Positions 1 to 6,220 of a stretch of DNA of 14,127 nucleotides are shown here, piece after piece (position 1 is the stretch's first letter; the number at the start of each line of letters is the position of its first letter). The notes below the pieces were generated by a model. That model was not told the origin of the DNA. It was given only the letters and a program-made list of their open reading frames with translations, and did not search any database. Origin of the DNA: an uncultured Oscillospiraceae bacterium (GTDB lineage Bacteria > Bacillota > Clostridia > Oscillospirales > Oscillospiraceae); NCBI GenBank assembly GCA_934668285.1, contig CAKUNB010000030.1:1-14127 (forward strand), in the 5' to 3' direction. The position numbers and the translations under genes are program-made.

Positions 1-133
1 GCTGTACGATGTGGATAACTTCACCGACATGATCGCCGATGAGACCGTCTGCACCGAGGATCCCGAGGAGCTGCTGGCGTTCCTGTCCGAGGTCGGCCAC
101 CCCGTCCTGAGCATGGAACCGTTCGATATGTAA
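1..133 (+). CDS. C-terminal fragment of an unidentified protein
   Basis: An open frame enters the window at base 2 and runs 43 codons to TAA at 131-133. The visible tail is acidic and ends with the residues GHPVLSMEPFDM. Codon use (GC-rich third positions) matches the neighbouring genes, and a strong terminator follows 9 nt after the stop, so it is very probably a real gene end. I do not recognise the family from so short a tail and assign no function. It is separated from the downstream spmA gene by the terminator and by a sigma-E-like promoter, so it is unlikely to belong to the spmA-spmB operon. Confidence 0.7.
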   Translation, partial: LYDVDNFTDMIADETVCTEDPEELLAFLSEVGHPVLSMEPFDM

Positions 134-142
134 TATCATTCC

Positions 143-184
143 AACCGGCCGAAGAGGGCGCTCCCCCTCTTCGGCCGGTTTTTT
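143..184 (+). terminator. Rho-independent terminator after the first gene
   Basis: A perfect 16-bp stem (143-158 with 165-180, arm starting AACCGGCCGAAG) closes a 6-nt loop and runs into TTTTTT at 179-184. It is placed 9 nt after the stop of the partial gene. Confidence 0.93.
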
Positions 185-187
185 GCG

Positions 188-215
188 GCATACTCCCCAT
201 GCGGCGGCATAGACT
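188..215 (+). promoter_or_regulatory. Candidate sigma-E (SigE) sporulation promoter of spmA-spmB
   Basis: GCATACT at 188-194, a 13-nt spacer, and CATAGACT at 208-215 closely match the mother-cell sigma-E pattern (about KMATATT, 13-15 nt, CATACANT). Transcription would start near 222, giving a very short leader. In Bacillus subtilis the spmA-spmB genes are sigma-E controlled, which fits. It is read by eye and not scored against a matrix. Confidence 0.6.
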
Positions 216-236
216 GCTTGCGAGGGGGTGGTTGTC

Positions 237-830
237 TTGGTCATGGGTGTCGTCTGGCTGGGCATGATCGTCCTGTCGGCCGCAGCAGCGGTCGGCAAAG
301 GGGCGCTCGGCGTTCTGACGCCGGCCGCGATGGAGGGAGCCGCCTCCGCCATCACACTGTGCCTCTCGCTGGCGGGGCCGCTCTGCCTGTGGAGCGGGCT
401 GGCCGCCGTCATGGAGCGGGCCGGTCTGACGGAGAAGCTCGGGCGGCTTCTGTCCCCGCTGCTGCGCTGGCTGTTTCCGAACGCGGCCCACGACCGCGTC
501 GCGCTGGGCTATCTGACGGCGAATTTCTCGGCAAACCTGCTCGGCCTCGGCAACGCGGCAACGCCGATGGGCATTGCCGCCGTGCGCCGCATGCAGCGCG
601 GCTGCCGCGCGGGCGAGGCGACAGACGAAATGTGCCGCCTGATCGTGATGAACACCGCGTCAATTCAGCTCCTGCCGACGACGGTCGCAGCGGTGCGCTC
701 GTCGCTCGGTGCGGCCGCGCCGTTTGACATTCTTCCGGCGGTCTGGCTAACCTCGCTCGCCTCGGTGAGCATGGGGCTGCTCGCGGCAAGACTCCTACAG
801 CGCTGCGGAAGGGGCAGGCCGCATGCTTGA
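237..830 (+). CDS. spmA: Spore maturation protein SpmA
   Basis: SpmA is a polytopic nucleoside-recognition (Gate) domain membrane protein that, with SpmB, is needed for full dehydration of the spore core. The ~197-residue product matches the family length. It carries the typical conserved stretches: FSANLLGLGNAATPMGI in the middle and NTASIQLLPTTVAAVR further on, among several hydrophobic segments. The start is uncertain. The frame is open from GTG 228, but that codon lies inside the SD-like AGGGGGTG (223-230), and the predicted transcript starts near 222. TTG 237 (6 nt from the SD) or ATG 243 are therefore better; Bacillus SpmA begins close to ATG 243 by alignment of its N-terminal Trp. I chose 237. 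The end overlaps spmB by 8 nt, implying translational coupling. Confidence 0.93.
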   Translation: MVMGVVWLGMIVLSAAAAVGKGALGVLTPAAMEGAASAITLCLSLAGPLCLWSGLAAVMERAGLTEKLGRLLSPLLRWLFPNAAHDRVALGYLTANFSANLLGLGNAATPMGIAAVRRMQRGCRAGEATDEMCRLIVMNTASIQLLPTTVAAVRSSLGAAAPFDILPAVWLTSLASVSMGLLAARLLQRCGRGRPHA

Positions 831-1332
831 CCTGCTGGTACCGGTACTGATGATCCTTGTCAGCGTCTGCGCAATGGCAAAAAAGCAGGAGGTCTACCCC
901 GCCCTGCTGCAGGGCGGGCTGGACGGGCTGAGGCTGCTGCTGTCCATTGCTCCGGCGCTCGTGATGCTGCTGACGGCGGTGCATATGCTCCGCGCCTCCG
1001 GCGCAATCGGGCTGCTGACCGAGCTGCTGCGCCCGGCGGCGCGATGGACCGGTATCCCGCCGGAAACGCTGCCGCTGGTGCTGCTGCGGCCCTTTTCCGG
1101 CAGCGCCGCGCTGGCCGTCGGCGCAGACCTGATGGCCGTCTACGGGCCGGATTCCCTCATCGGCCGCACCGCCGCCGTCATGCTCGGCAGCACGGAGACG
1201 ACCTTTTATACCATTTCCGTCTATTTCGGCGCCGCCGGTATAAAGCGGACACGCTACGCCATCCCCGCCGCCCTGATCGCCGACCTGACCGGCTTTCTTA
1301 TGGCCTCCCTGACCGCCCGCCTTATCGTATAA
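823..1332 (+). CDS. spmB: Spore maturation protein SpmB
   Basis: This is the partner of SpmA in spore core dehydration, a second Gate-domain membrane protein. The 169-residue product has the normal length and shows family signatures: LLRPFSGSAALAVG in the middle and GSTETTFYTISVYFGAAGIKR near the C-terminal half, with hydrophobic helices at both ends. ATG 823 lies inside the end of spmA (8-nt overlap) with GGAAGGGG about 10 nt upstream. The adjacent pair, in this order and under one sigma-E-like promoter, is the standard arrangement in spore formers. A hairpin follows directly after the TAA. Identification is firm. Confidence 0.95.
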   Translation: MLDLLVPVLMILVSVCAMAKKQEVYPALLQGGLDGLRLLLSIAPALVMLLTAVHMLRASGAIGLLTELLRPAARWTGIPPETLPLVLLRPFSGSAALAVGADLMAVYGPDSLIGRTAAVMLGSTETTFYTISVYFGAAGIKRTRYAIPAALIADLTGFLMASLTARLIV

Positions 1333-1336
1333 GCCC

Positions 1337-1367
1337 AACGCCTTGGCGCAACCACGCCAAGGCGTTT
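1337..1367 (+). terminator. Probable terminator of spmA-spmB
   Basis: A perfect 12-bp stem (1337-1348 with 1355-1366, arm AACGCCTTGGCG) closes a 6-nt loop 4 nt after the spmB stop. The T-tract is short (TTT), so termination may be incomplete. Confidence 0.7.
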
Positions 1368-1427
1368 CCGCATATCAAAACCCCAATTCCACGGATGGAC
1401 GTTTTTGCACCCAAGCCCCCTCCCTGT

Positions 1428-1594
1428 GTAGGGCGGGGTGCCCTCACCCCGCCGTTGCAGGCACCTTCTGGTTTTGCAGGATTCGGATGAATGGCAAAAA
1501 GCACCGTTATACGCCGTAGGGGCGCTCAATGAGCGCCCGTGCGGCATATAACACGGCTTTCTGCACACGGCGGGCTGGGGGCAGAAAGCCCTAC
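1428..1594. repeat. Composite palindromic intergenic repeat (REP/MITE-like)
   Basis: The gap between spmB and spoIVA holds no credible gene but several nested inverted repeats. The outer ends are GTAGGGC (1428-1434) and GCCCTAC (1588-1594). Inside lie a 9-bp stem, GGCGGGGTG (1432-1440) with CACCCCGCC (1445-1453), and a near-perfect palindrome of GGGCGCTCA (1520-1528) and TGAGCGCCC (1530-1538). The palindrome is flanked by an outer arm of 11 nt with one mismatch (1506-1516 with 1542-1552). GTAGGG also begins the second palindrome (1516-1521). This looks like a non-autonomous, hairpin-forming element or two stacked copies of a small family; no transposase is visible. Confidence 0.55.
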
Positions 1595-1616
1595 GAATCA
1601 TAACGCAACCGGCAGC

Positions 1617-1649
1617 AAAACGGCCGCCCTGACATTCCGTCAGGGCGGC
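1617..1649 (-). terminator. Terminator of spoIVA
   Basis: An 11-bp perfect stem (1623-1633 with 1639-1649, arm GCCGCCCTGAC) closes a 5-nt loop. On the - strand it is followed by TTTT (1620-1617), and it begins 9 nt after the spoIVA stop. Confidence 0.85.
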
Positions 1650-1657
1650 TCGTGTTT

Positions 1658-3130
1658 TCACAGCAGCAGGCAGATCAGGCCGTTTGCGCCTTCGTTGATG
1701 ATCTTCGTCAGCGCGTCCTTTAGCTTGTAGCGGGCGTCCTCCGGCATGCGCTTGAGCTTTGCCGTCAGCCCCTCGTTGACCAGCTCAAAGACGGACTTGC
1801 CGAAAATATTGCTCTCCCAGAGCTTTTCCGTGTTTCCCTCGTACTCGCCCAAGAGGAATTTGACCAGCTCCTCGGACTGCTGCTCGTCGCCCACCATCGG
1901 GCTGATCTCCGTCTGAATATCGGCGCGCAGCATATGGATCGACGGTGCGCTGGCCTTGAGCTTCACGCCGTAGGCGCTGCCCTTGCGAACGATCTCCGGA
2001 ACTTCAAGGTGCATTTCGTCCGCCGCAGGCATCACGATACCGTAGCCGGTGGCGCGAACCTCCTCCAGCGCGGCGGAAATTTTGTCAAACTGCCGCTTTG
2101 CCTCGGCCAGCGCGGTCAGAAGCGACAGCAGCTGGCCGTCGTTTTCGATTTTGAAGCCGGTGCGCTGCCCCAGGATCTGATAAAACAGCCCCTCATTGAA
2201 GTCCAGCTCGCAGGACACCACGCCGGTGCCGAGGTCAACCTCGCCGATGCGGTAGCCGCAGACCTGCTCCAGCTGCGCCACGGCGGCAATCGCAGGCTCG
2301 GCCTCTGCCAGCCGCGAAATCTGCTCGGCATTCGTTCGCAGGGCTTCAAAGAGCGCCGTTTTGAGCGGATTGTCAAGCTCCAGCGCCTGCACCCACGCCG
2401 GAAGGAACACCCGCAGCTCCCGCAGCGGGAAGGCATACAGCAGCTCCGTCAGCAGCGCCTTCAGCTCCGGCTCGTGCATCCCTTGGCAGTCCGCCGTCAC
2501 AGCGCTGACGCCGTAGGTATGGCGCAGATACTCGGCCAGCGTACTCGCCTGCGTGCCGTTCGGGTCAGCGGAATTGACCACGACGACGAACGGCTTTCCC
2601 GTCGCCTGCATGTCGCGGATGGCGCGCTCCTCGGCGGCAATATAGTCCGCACGCGGTATGTCCGTCACCGTGCCGTCAGTCGTAACGACGATGCCGACGG
2701 TGCTGTGCTCCTCCATGACCTTCTTCGTTCCCAGCTCCGCCGCATCGGTCATCGGGATTTCCTCGTCGAACCACGGCGTCGTCACCATGCGCGGCGCGCC
2801 GTTCTCCGTCGCGCCGATTGCGCCGTCGACCATGTAGCCCACCGAATCGATCAGCCGGACGGAAAGCCGCGCCTTGCCGTCCGGCGTGATCTCGACGGCG
2901 TCCTCCGGCACGAATTTCGGCTCGGCGGTCATGATCGTCCTGCCCGAGCCGCTCTGGGGCAGCTCGTCGCGGGCGCGCTCCTTCTGATACAGGTCGTCGA
3001 TGTTGGGAATCACCAGCTCCTCCATCAGGCGCTTGATAAAGGTTGACTTGCCGGTACGCACCGGCCCGACCACACCGATATAGATGTCGCCGCCCGTCCG
3101 CTTGGCAATGTCGGCGTAGATGTTACTCAT
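1658..3130 (-). CDS. spoIVA: Stage IV sporulation protein A, coat morphogenesis ATPase
   Basis: SpoIVA is a cytoskeletal ATPase that polymerises on the forespore surface and forms the basement layer of the spore coat. The 490-residue product has the family's usual length. It shows the Walker A motif GPVRTGKST (residues 22-30, Lys28), Walker B LIDSVGY (93-99, Asp95), TPWFDEEIP (about 118-126), the TTDGT segment, and the conserved C-terminal end RYKLKDALTKIINEG. ATG 3130 was chosen because GGGGGAGG lies 8 nt upstream; an in-frame GTG at 3148 falls inside that SD. The N-terminus MSNIYADIAKRTGGDIYIG is typical. One oddity is that the sensor pair equivalent to B. subtilis Thr70-Thr71 reads Thr68-Ala69. 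A sigma-E-like promoter lies at 3162-3190. Confidence 0.97.
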   Translation of the reverse strand: MSNIYADIAKRTGGDIYIGVVGPVRTGKSTFIKRLMEELVIPNIDDLYQKERARDELPQSGSGRTIMTAEPKFVPEDAVEITPDGKARLSVRLIDSVGYMVDGAIGATENGAPRMVTTPWFDEEIPMTDAAELGTKKVMEEHSTVGIVVTTDGTVTDIPRADYIAAEERAIRDMQATGKPFVVVVNSADPNGTQASTLAEYLRHTYGVSAVTADCQGMHEPELKALLTELLYAFPLRELRVFLPAWVQALELDNPLKTALFEALRTNAEQISRLAEAEPAIAAVAQLEQVCGYRIGEVDLGTGVVSCELDFNEGLFYQILGQRTGFKIENDGQLLSLLTALAEAKRQFDKISAALEEVRATGYGIVMPAADEMHLEVPEIVRKGSAYGVKLKASAPSIHMLRADIQTEISPMVGDEQQSEELVKFLLGEYEGNTEKLWESNIFGKSVFELVNEGLTAKLKRMPEDARYKLKDALTKIINEGANGLICLLL

Positions 3131-3161
3131 AATATTAGCCTCCCCCACAGTCTCATGCTAC

Positions 3162-3190
3162 ATGCTATGCGCCGCGAGGGACAACTATTC
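3162..3190 (-). promoter_or_regulatory. Candidate sigma-E promoter of spoIVA
   Basis: On the - strand, GAATAGT (3190-3184), a 14-nt spacer and CATAGCAT (3169-3162) resemble the sigma-E consensus (KMATATT, 13-15 nt, CATACANT). Start of transcription would be near 3155, about 25 nt before the ATG. Known sigma-E control of spoIVA in other spore formers supports it. Confidence 0.55.
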
Positions 3191-3224
3191 TGATTTTTGG
3201 CGTTTGGCAAAAAGCTACCCCTTC

Positions 3225-3352
3225 TGTCATTGCGAGGAGGGCATAGCCCGACGTGGCAATCTCGTGCAGGCAGCTCCGAATTCGCCGAAGCCTATCAGCA
3301 ACTCAAAACTATTCTGCGAGATTGCCGTGTCGCCTCGCTCCTCGCAATGACA
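3225..3352. repeat. 'CATTGCGAG' inverted-repeat element, copy 1
   Basis: A 128-bp non-coding element bounded by TGTCATTGCGAGGAG (left) and CTCCTCGCAATGACA (right). Its inner arms are GGCAATCTCG (3255-3264) and CGAGATTGCC (3316-3325). The left inner sequence GGCAATCTCGTGCAGGCAG is shared base for base with the second copy at 12711-12813, while the middle differs. No transposase is encoded, so this is a MITE/REP-like unit. It sits between the yfbR terminator and the spoIVA promoter. Confidence 0.8.
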
Positions 3353-3377
3353 TGCGGGGTAGTTTTTGACGCACTCA

Positions 3378-3409
3378 AACGGCCTTGCCCGAAACGGGGC
3401 AAGGCCGTT
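3378..3409 (-). terminator. Terminator of the DUF2207-yfbR operon (probably bidirectional)
   Basis: A 13-bp stem (3378-3390 with 3397-3409, arm AACGGCCTTGCCC) closes a 6-nt loop 4 nt after the yfbR stop. The T-tract is stronger on the + strand (GTTTTAT) than on the - strand (GTTTGA), so it may be used in both directions. Confidence 0.65.
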
Positions 3410-3412
3410 GTT

Positions 3413-3991
3413 TTATTCCAGCTGATCGAGGTTTTTGGCAAAGGCGGGCAGGCAGTGTTCGAGGAACCAGTCCAGCTCCGGAAGCTGCATCTGCTCCAAC
3501 GCGCGGCGCGTCTGCGCGGCGGCGGATTCAAATTCCTGATTTCCGGCCTTCAGCTCCTCAATGCACTTGATGTGCGCCGAGAGCTTGTCCGCCGCCTTGA
3601 CAATGTCGTGCACGGCGGGATCGTCCTCGTAGACCAGCGGCGCGTAGCTCTCGCGCAGCGCCTCGGGCAGCATTTCCAGCAGCTTTGTCCCGCTGACGTG
3701 CTCGACCTGCTTGTAGGCCGTCTTGATCTCCGGATTGAAGTACTTGATCGGCGTGGGCAGATCGCCCGTCAGGATCTCCGAGGCGTCGTGGTACAGCGCC
3801 GCCGTAGCGCAGCGCTCGGGGTCGGCAGGCAGACCCAGAATGTCCCGCCGAATCAGCGCCAGCCCATGCGCCAGCACGGCAACCATGTGGCTGTGTTCCT
3901 GAATATTCTCCGAGAAGGTGTTGCGCATCAGGCCCCAGCGGGTAATGTAACGCATGCGGGACAGCAGCGCAAAAAAGCGGTACTCCTCCAT
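3413..3991 (-). CDS. yfbR: HD-domain 5'-deoxynucleotidase, YfbR family
   Basis: This is a cytosolic phosphohydrolase predicted to remove the 5' phosphate from deoxynucleoside monophosphates (dNMP to deoxynucleoside), a nucleotide-pool housekeeping role known from E. coli YfbR. The 192-residue product aligns over its length with that enzyme. It has Arg18-Trp19 for substrate contact, metal ligand His33 in QEHSHMV, His68-Asp69 in ALYHDASEILTGDLPTP, and Asp135 in KAADKLSAHIKC. The C-terminal DWFLEHCLPAF segment is also typical. ATG 3991 shares one base with the TGA of the upstream membrane-protein gene (TGATG junction), with GGAGGAAG close upstream inside that gene, so the two are translationally coupled. 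Confidence 0.93.
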   Translation of the reverse strand: MEEYRFFALLSRMRYITRWGLMRNTFSENIQEHSHMVAVLAHGLALIRRDILGLPADPERCATAALYHDASEILTGDLPTPIKYFNPEIKTAYKQVEHVSGTKLLEMLPEALRESYAPLVYEDDPAVHDIVKAADKLSAHIKCIEELKAGNQEFESAAAQTRRALEQMQLPELDWFLEHCLPAFAKNLDQLE

Positions 3992-5757
3992 CAGACTTCC
4001 TCCTCGTAATAGTCCTTCATCGGCTTATGCGTCCGGTGGTGGCGCTGCGGTGTCTGGCCGGAAAGGCCGGTAAAACGCCCGTAAGGCTCCGCGCGGACCG
4101 CCGAGGCGATCTCGCTGTAGAGCTGATAGAATTCCTTCGCCGTGCGGGGGTCGGTCAGCTCGTCGGTCAGCCATGCGCACGGCTCCGGCGTCCAGTCGGC
4201 AAAGCGCTTGGAAAACGCCGCGCCCACGCCCAGCGCCTCAGCAAAGGGCAGCAGCCGGTAGAAGCTCTGCCCGTCCGAGGCGGACAGCCGCCGCATGGTG
4301 TCGCGGTCCATCCGGCGCAGATAAGTACGCAGGCCGAGCAGCTGGCTCACCGTCTCCCGCCCGATCGGCGTGCGGCGGCCGCCAAAGGTCGTTACAAACC
4401 CGCAGAATAGCTGCAGCAGCAGGCACAGCAGCGCCAGTCCGGTCAGGTTGGCGCTTCCTGCAAAAATCAGCACCAGAGCCGCCGCGCCAAGGCCGATCAG
4501 CAGCCGTGGCAGACGGCGGCGGCGCAGCAGCGAGGCCGCCGCGCTCTGCACCGGCAGGCAAAGGCCCGCGCAGGCCGCCGCCAGCAGCGGCAGCAGCAGC
4601 CAGCGGATGCCGATGGCAGGCAGCGTAACGTCAAACATCATAAAACCAAGCACGAAGCCCGCGCCCGCTGCAAGCAGGTGCAGAATCAAGGGGCTTCCCG
4701 ACCTCGGCCGGAACATGCGCTGCGTCCACGCGCTGTGCAGCGCGCCGGACGAGGCCCTATACGCAGAGCGGAAGCGCGGCCCCTGCGCGTCGCACAGCGC
4801 GTCGCGCGGGAAAAGCGCGTGAAACAGCTTGCGCTCGGCAGGCTTTCGCTCGCTGCCCATGTCCATCTGCTTTTCCACCAGAATCCGCCCGTGCACGTTG
4901 CGGCGGATCGTCACATAGCCGAGCGCACCCCAGCTGGCCAGCAGCGCGGCGGCATCCGGCCGCTGCCCATAGAGCTGGCAAACCAGCTCTCCCGCCGTTG
5001 CCTCCGGCGAGAAGGTCTGCTGCTTCTTCGGGAAAATCGGCTTGGCGCGCAAGCGCAGGAACCAGTAGATCAGCGCCGCCGCCAGCAGCGCGTAAAGCGC
5101 CAGCCGGTCGACCGCAACGGTTTTGCCCGGCTGATGGCGCAGGTCAAAAAAGCCGTCGGCGCACAGCATCCGGAACGACAGCGTTTCGTGGTCCTTCAGG
5201 AAGGTCGTCGTCTCCGCAGTCACGGTGTTCTCGCGGATGCTGATTTTCAGATAATTGTCAATCACATCGCCGTAGTAAGAGCTTTTCCATGTCGGCTGCA
5301 CCGTGACCGCCGAGGGGAAGGTCATGGAAATTTTCAGAGCGCGGATCGGGTAGTCCAGCCCCCGCTCCAGCAGCTCTAAGAAGAACAGCTGGCCGTCGGT
5401 CTGCTCCGAGGCGCGGCCGGACAGGCTGTAGGAGCAGGTAAAGCTCTGCTTGCCCGCAAAGCCCGCGTCGCTGCGGAACACGATGCACGGCACGCCGTCC
5501 ACCGTCCGCTTTTTATAGTCGCCGCCGGTCGCGGAAATATCGCTCGCGCCGGAATGCAGCGGGAACACCAGCTCTGTCGGCGCAGAGGTGCATTCCATCT
5601 CCGCGTTAATTGTAATGCGGCATGCAGAGCTGCTGTCGGCATCGACGGAGATGCTCATTGACGTCACCTCGTCGCTCGCGGCAAGCACGCCGCCGCAGAG
5701 CAGCAGCACACACACCGCCGCCAGCAAAAGCCGCACGATCAACCTTCCCCGACGCAT
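3991..5757 (-). CDS. DUF2207 (YciQ-like) membrane protein of unknown function
   Basis: The 588-residue product has a signal sequence (residues 1-27, hydrophobic core RLLLAAVCVLLLCGGVLA). An extracytoplasmic beta-rich domain follows to about 215, then a membrane helix (about 216-236), a cytosolic stretch, and two further hydrophobic hairpins (about 357-402 and 417-458). The last part has the family-typical segment LRTYLRRMD, DGQSFYRLLPFAEALGVG (about 475-512) and a charged tail. This order matches DUF2207 proteins, whose function is unknown. ATG 5757 was chosen for AAAGGGGTG upstream and because it begins the signal peptide cleanly; GTG 5787 is the alternative. It is first gene of an operon with yfbR, with a one-base overlap. 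Confidence 0.8.
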   Translation of the reverse strand: MRRGRLIVRLLLAAVCVLLLCGGVLAASDEVTSMSISVDADSSSACRITINAEMECTSAPTELVFPLHSGASDISATGGDYKKRTVDGVPCIVFRSDAGFAGKQSFTCSYSLSGRASEQTDGQLFFLELLERGLDYPIRALKISMTFPSAVTVQPTWKSSYYGDVIDNYLKISIRENTVTAETTTFLKDHETLSFRMLCADGFFDLRHQPGKTVAVDRLALYALLAAALIYWFLRLRAKPIFPKKQQTFSPEATAGELVCQLYGQRPDAAALLASWGALGYVTIRRNVHGRILVEKQMDMGSERKPAERKLFHALFPRDALCDAQGPRFRSAYRASSGALHSAWTQRMFRPRSGSPLILHLLAAGAGFVLGFMMFDVTLPAIGIRWLLLPLLAAACAGLCLPVQSAAASLLRRRRLPRLLIGLGAAALVLIFAGSANLTGLALLCLLLQLFCGFVTTFGGRRTPIGRETVSQLLGLRTYLRRMDRDTMRRLSASDGQSFYRLLPFAEALGVGAAFSKRFADWTPEPCAWLTDELTDPRTAKEFYQLYSEIASAVRAEPYGRFTGLSGQTPQRHHRTHKPMKDYYEEEV

Positions 5758-5809
5758 CCGCCGCACCCCTTTCCGACAGGAAGCCACAGCTTCCCTTGTA
5801 GTGTATCAT

Positions 5810-5838
5810 ACAATACCATAAAACCGCAAAAAATGCAA
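5810..5838 (-). promoter_or_regulatory. Candidate sigma-A promoter of the DUF2207-yfbR operon
   Basis: On the - strand TTGCAT (5838-5833), a 17-nt spacer and TATTGT (5815-5810) form a moderate sigma-A match. Predicted start is near 5803, about 46 nt before the ATG. Confidence 0.5.
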
Positions 5839-5981
5839 CCACCACAATTTTTCCAACAAAAAAACAGCAGCCCCCGCCCAAAAGGCAAGTGCCGCCCCTT
5901 CCCCGCCGCATGCGCTGCGGCGATGAGCTTTCATCTCGCGTTTCTATCCTCCACTACCAAGCTTTCCCAAGAAATCAGCCC

Positions 5982-6009
5982 TTGACTTTCGCTTCCCGTG
6001 TGATATAAT
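5982..6009 (+). promoter_or_regulatory. Promoter of the antisense RNA
   Basis: TTGACT (5982-5987), a 16-nt spacer and a perfect TATAAT (6004-6009) make a strong sigma-A promoter pointing rightwards. No coding start with an SD follows it in this direction. Predicted start is near 6016, which begins the antisense RNA to the small toxin gene. Confidence 0.75.
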
Positions 6010-6015
6010 AACAGC

Positions 6016-6121
6016 GAGGTAGTCAAGGGCGGCGACCGTTGCAGCGGTCACGGCTCACCCTCAAGTGGATTGTGATTGAAGGGATGGCCGCGCCAGTGCT
6101 ATGGTGCGGTTATTTCTTTAC
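6016..6121 (+). ncRNA. Putative antisense antitoxin RNA of a type I toxin-antitoxin pair
   Basis: A ~105-nt transcript is predicted between the promoter at 5982-6009 and an intrinsic terminator. It can fold into three hairpins: GACCG/CGGTC (6034-6038, 6045-6049), CCCT-CAA with TTGAAGGG (6058-6064, 6077-6083), and a terminator stem CCGCGCCA/TGGTGCGG (6088-6095 with 6102-6109, one G-U pair). A T-rich tail TTATTTCTTT starts at 6110. The tail overlaps the last codons of the 26-residue peptide gene on the other strand, and the body is antisense to that gene's 3' untranslated region. This is the geometry of the known B. subtilis pairs txpA/RatA and bsrG/SR4. Expression is inferred, not shown. Confidence 0.65.
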
Positions 6122-6190
6122 AATAGTTACTGTCCCGAAGATAACAACGGCTAACAGATTCAAAAGTGCAATGACTTCTACAACTGTCAT
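6110..6190 (-). CDS. 26-residue hydrophobic peptide, putative holin-like type I toxin
   Basis: ATG 6190 to TAA 6110 encodes a 26-residue peptide that starts MTVVEVIALLNLLAVV and ends TIVKK. It has one hydrophobic membrane-spanning stretch (about residues 3-24) and two terminal lysines. This is the size and plan of the small 'holin-like' membrane toxins of Firmicutes. A perfect AGGAGGTG lies 5 nt before the ATG, far better than chance for a spurious frame. The gene is about 35% GC by hand count, much lower than its neighbours. Upstream, CGACCTCCTG can pair with the ribosome-binding site. A convergent antisense RNA overlaps the 3' end. Membrane action is inferred from the family. A harmless small membrane peptide is the alternative. 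Confidence 0.75.
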   Translation of the reverse strand: MTVVEVIALLNLLAVVIFGTVTIVKK

Positions 6191-6196
6191 ATTGTC

Positions 6197-6220
6197 ACCT
6201 CCTATTTTTATTCAGGAGGT
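6197..6220 (-). promoter_or_regulatory. Hairpin hiding the toxin ribosome-binding site
   Basis: In the - strand mRNA the sequence ACCTCCT (6220-6214) is the exact complement of AGGAGGT (6203-6197), with a 10-nt A-rich loop. The stem covers the whole Shine-Dalgarno core of the toxin gene. Such sequestration is typical of type I toxin mRNAs. Confidence 0.7.

Noticed and set aside
5842..5981. Possible toxin mRNA terminator or further RNA (7-bp hairpin 5904-5910 with 5916-5922; T7 on the - strand at 5864-5858)
   Set aside because: The hairpin is not followed by a T-run, and the T7 run lacks a good stem directly before it. I see no gene in this stretch, and the toxin mRNA 3' end stays undefined.
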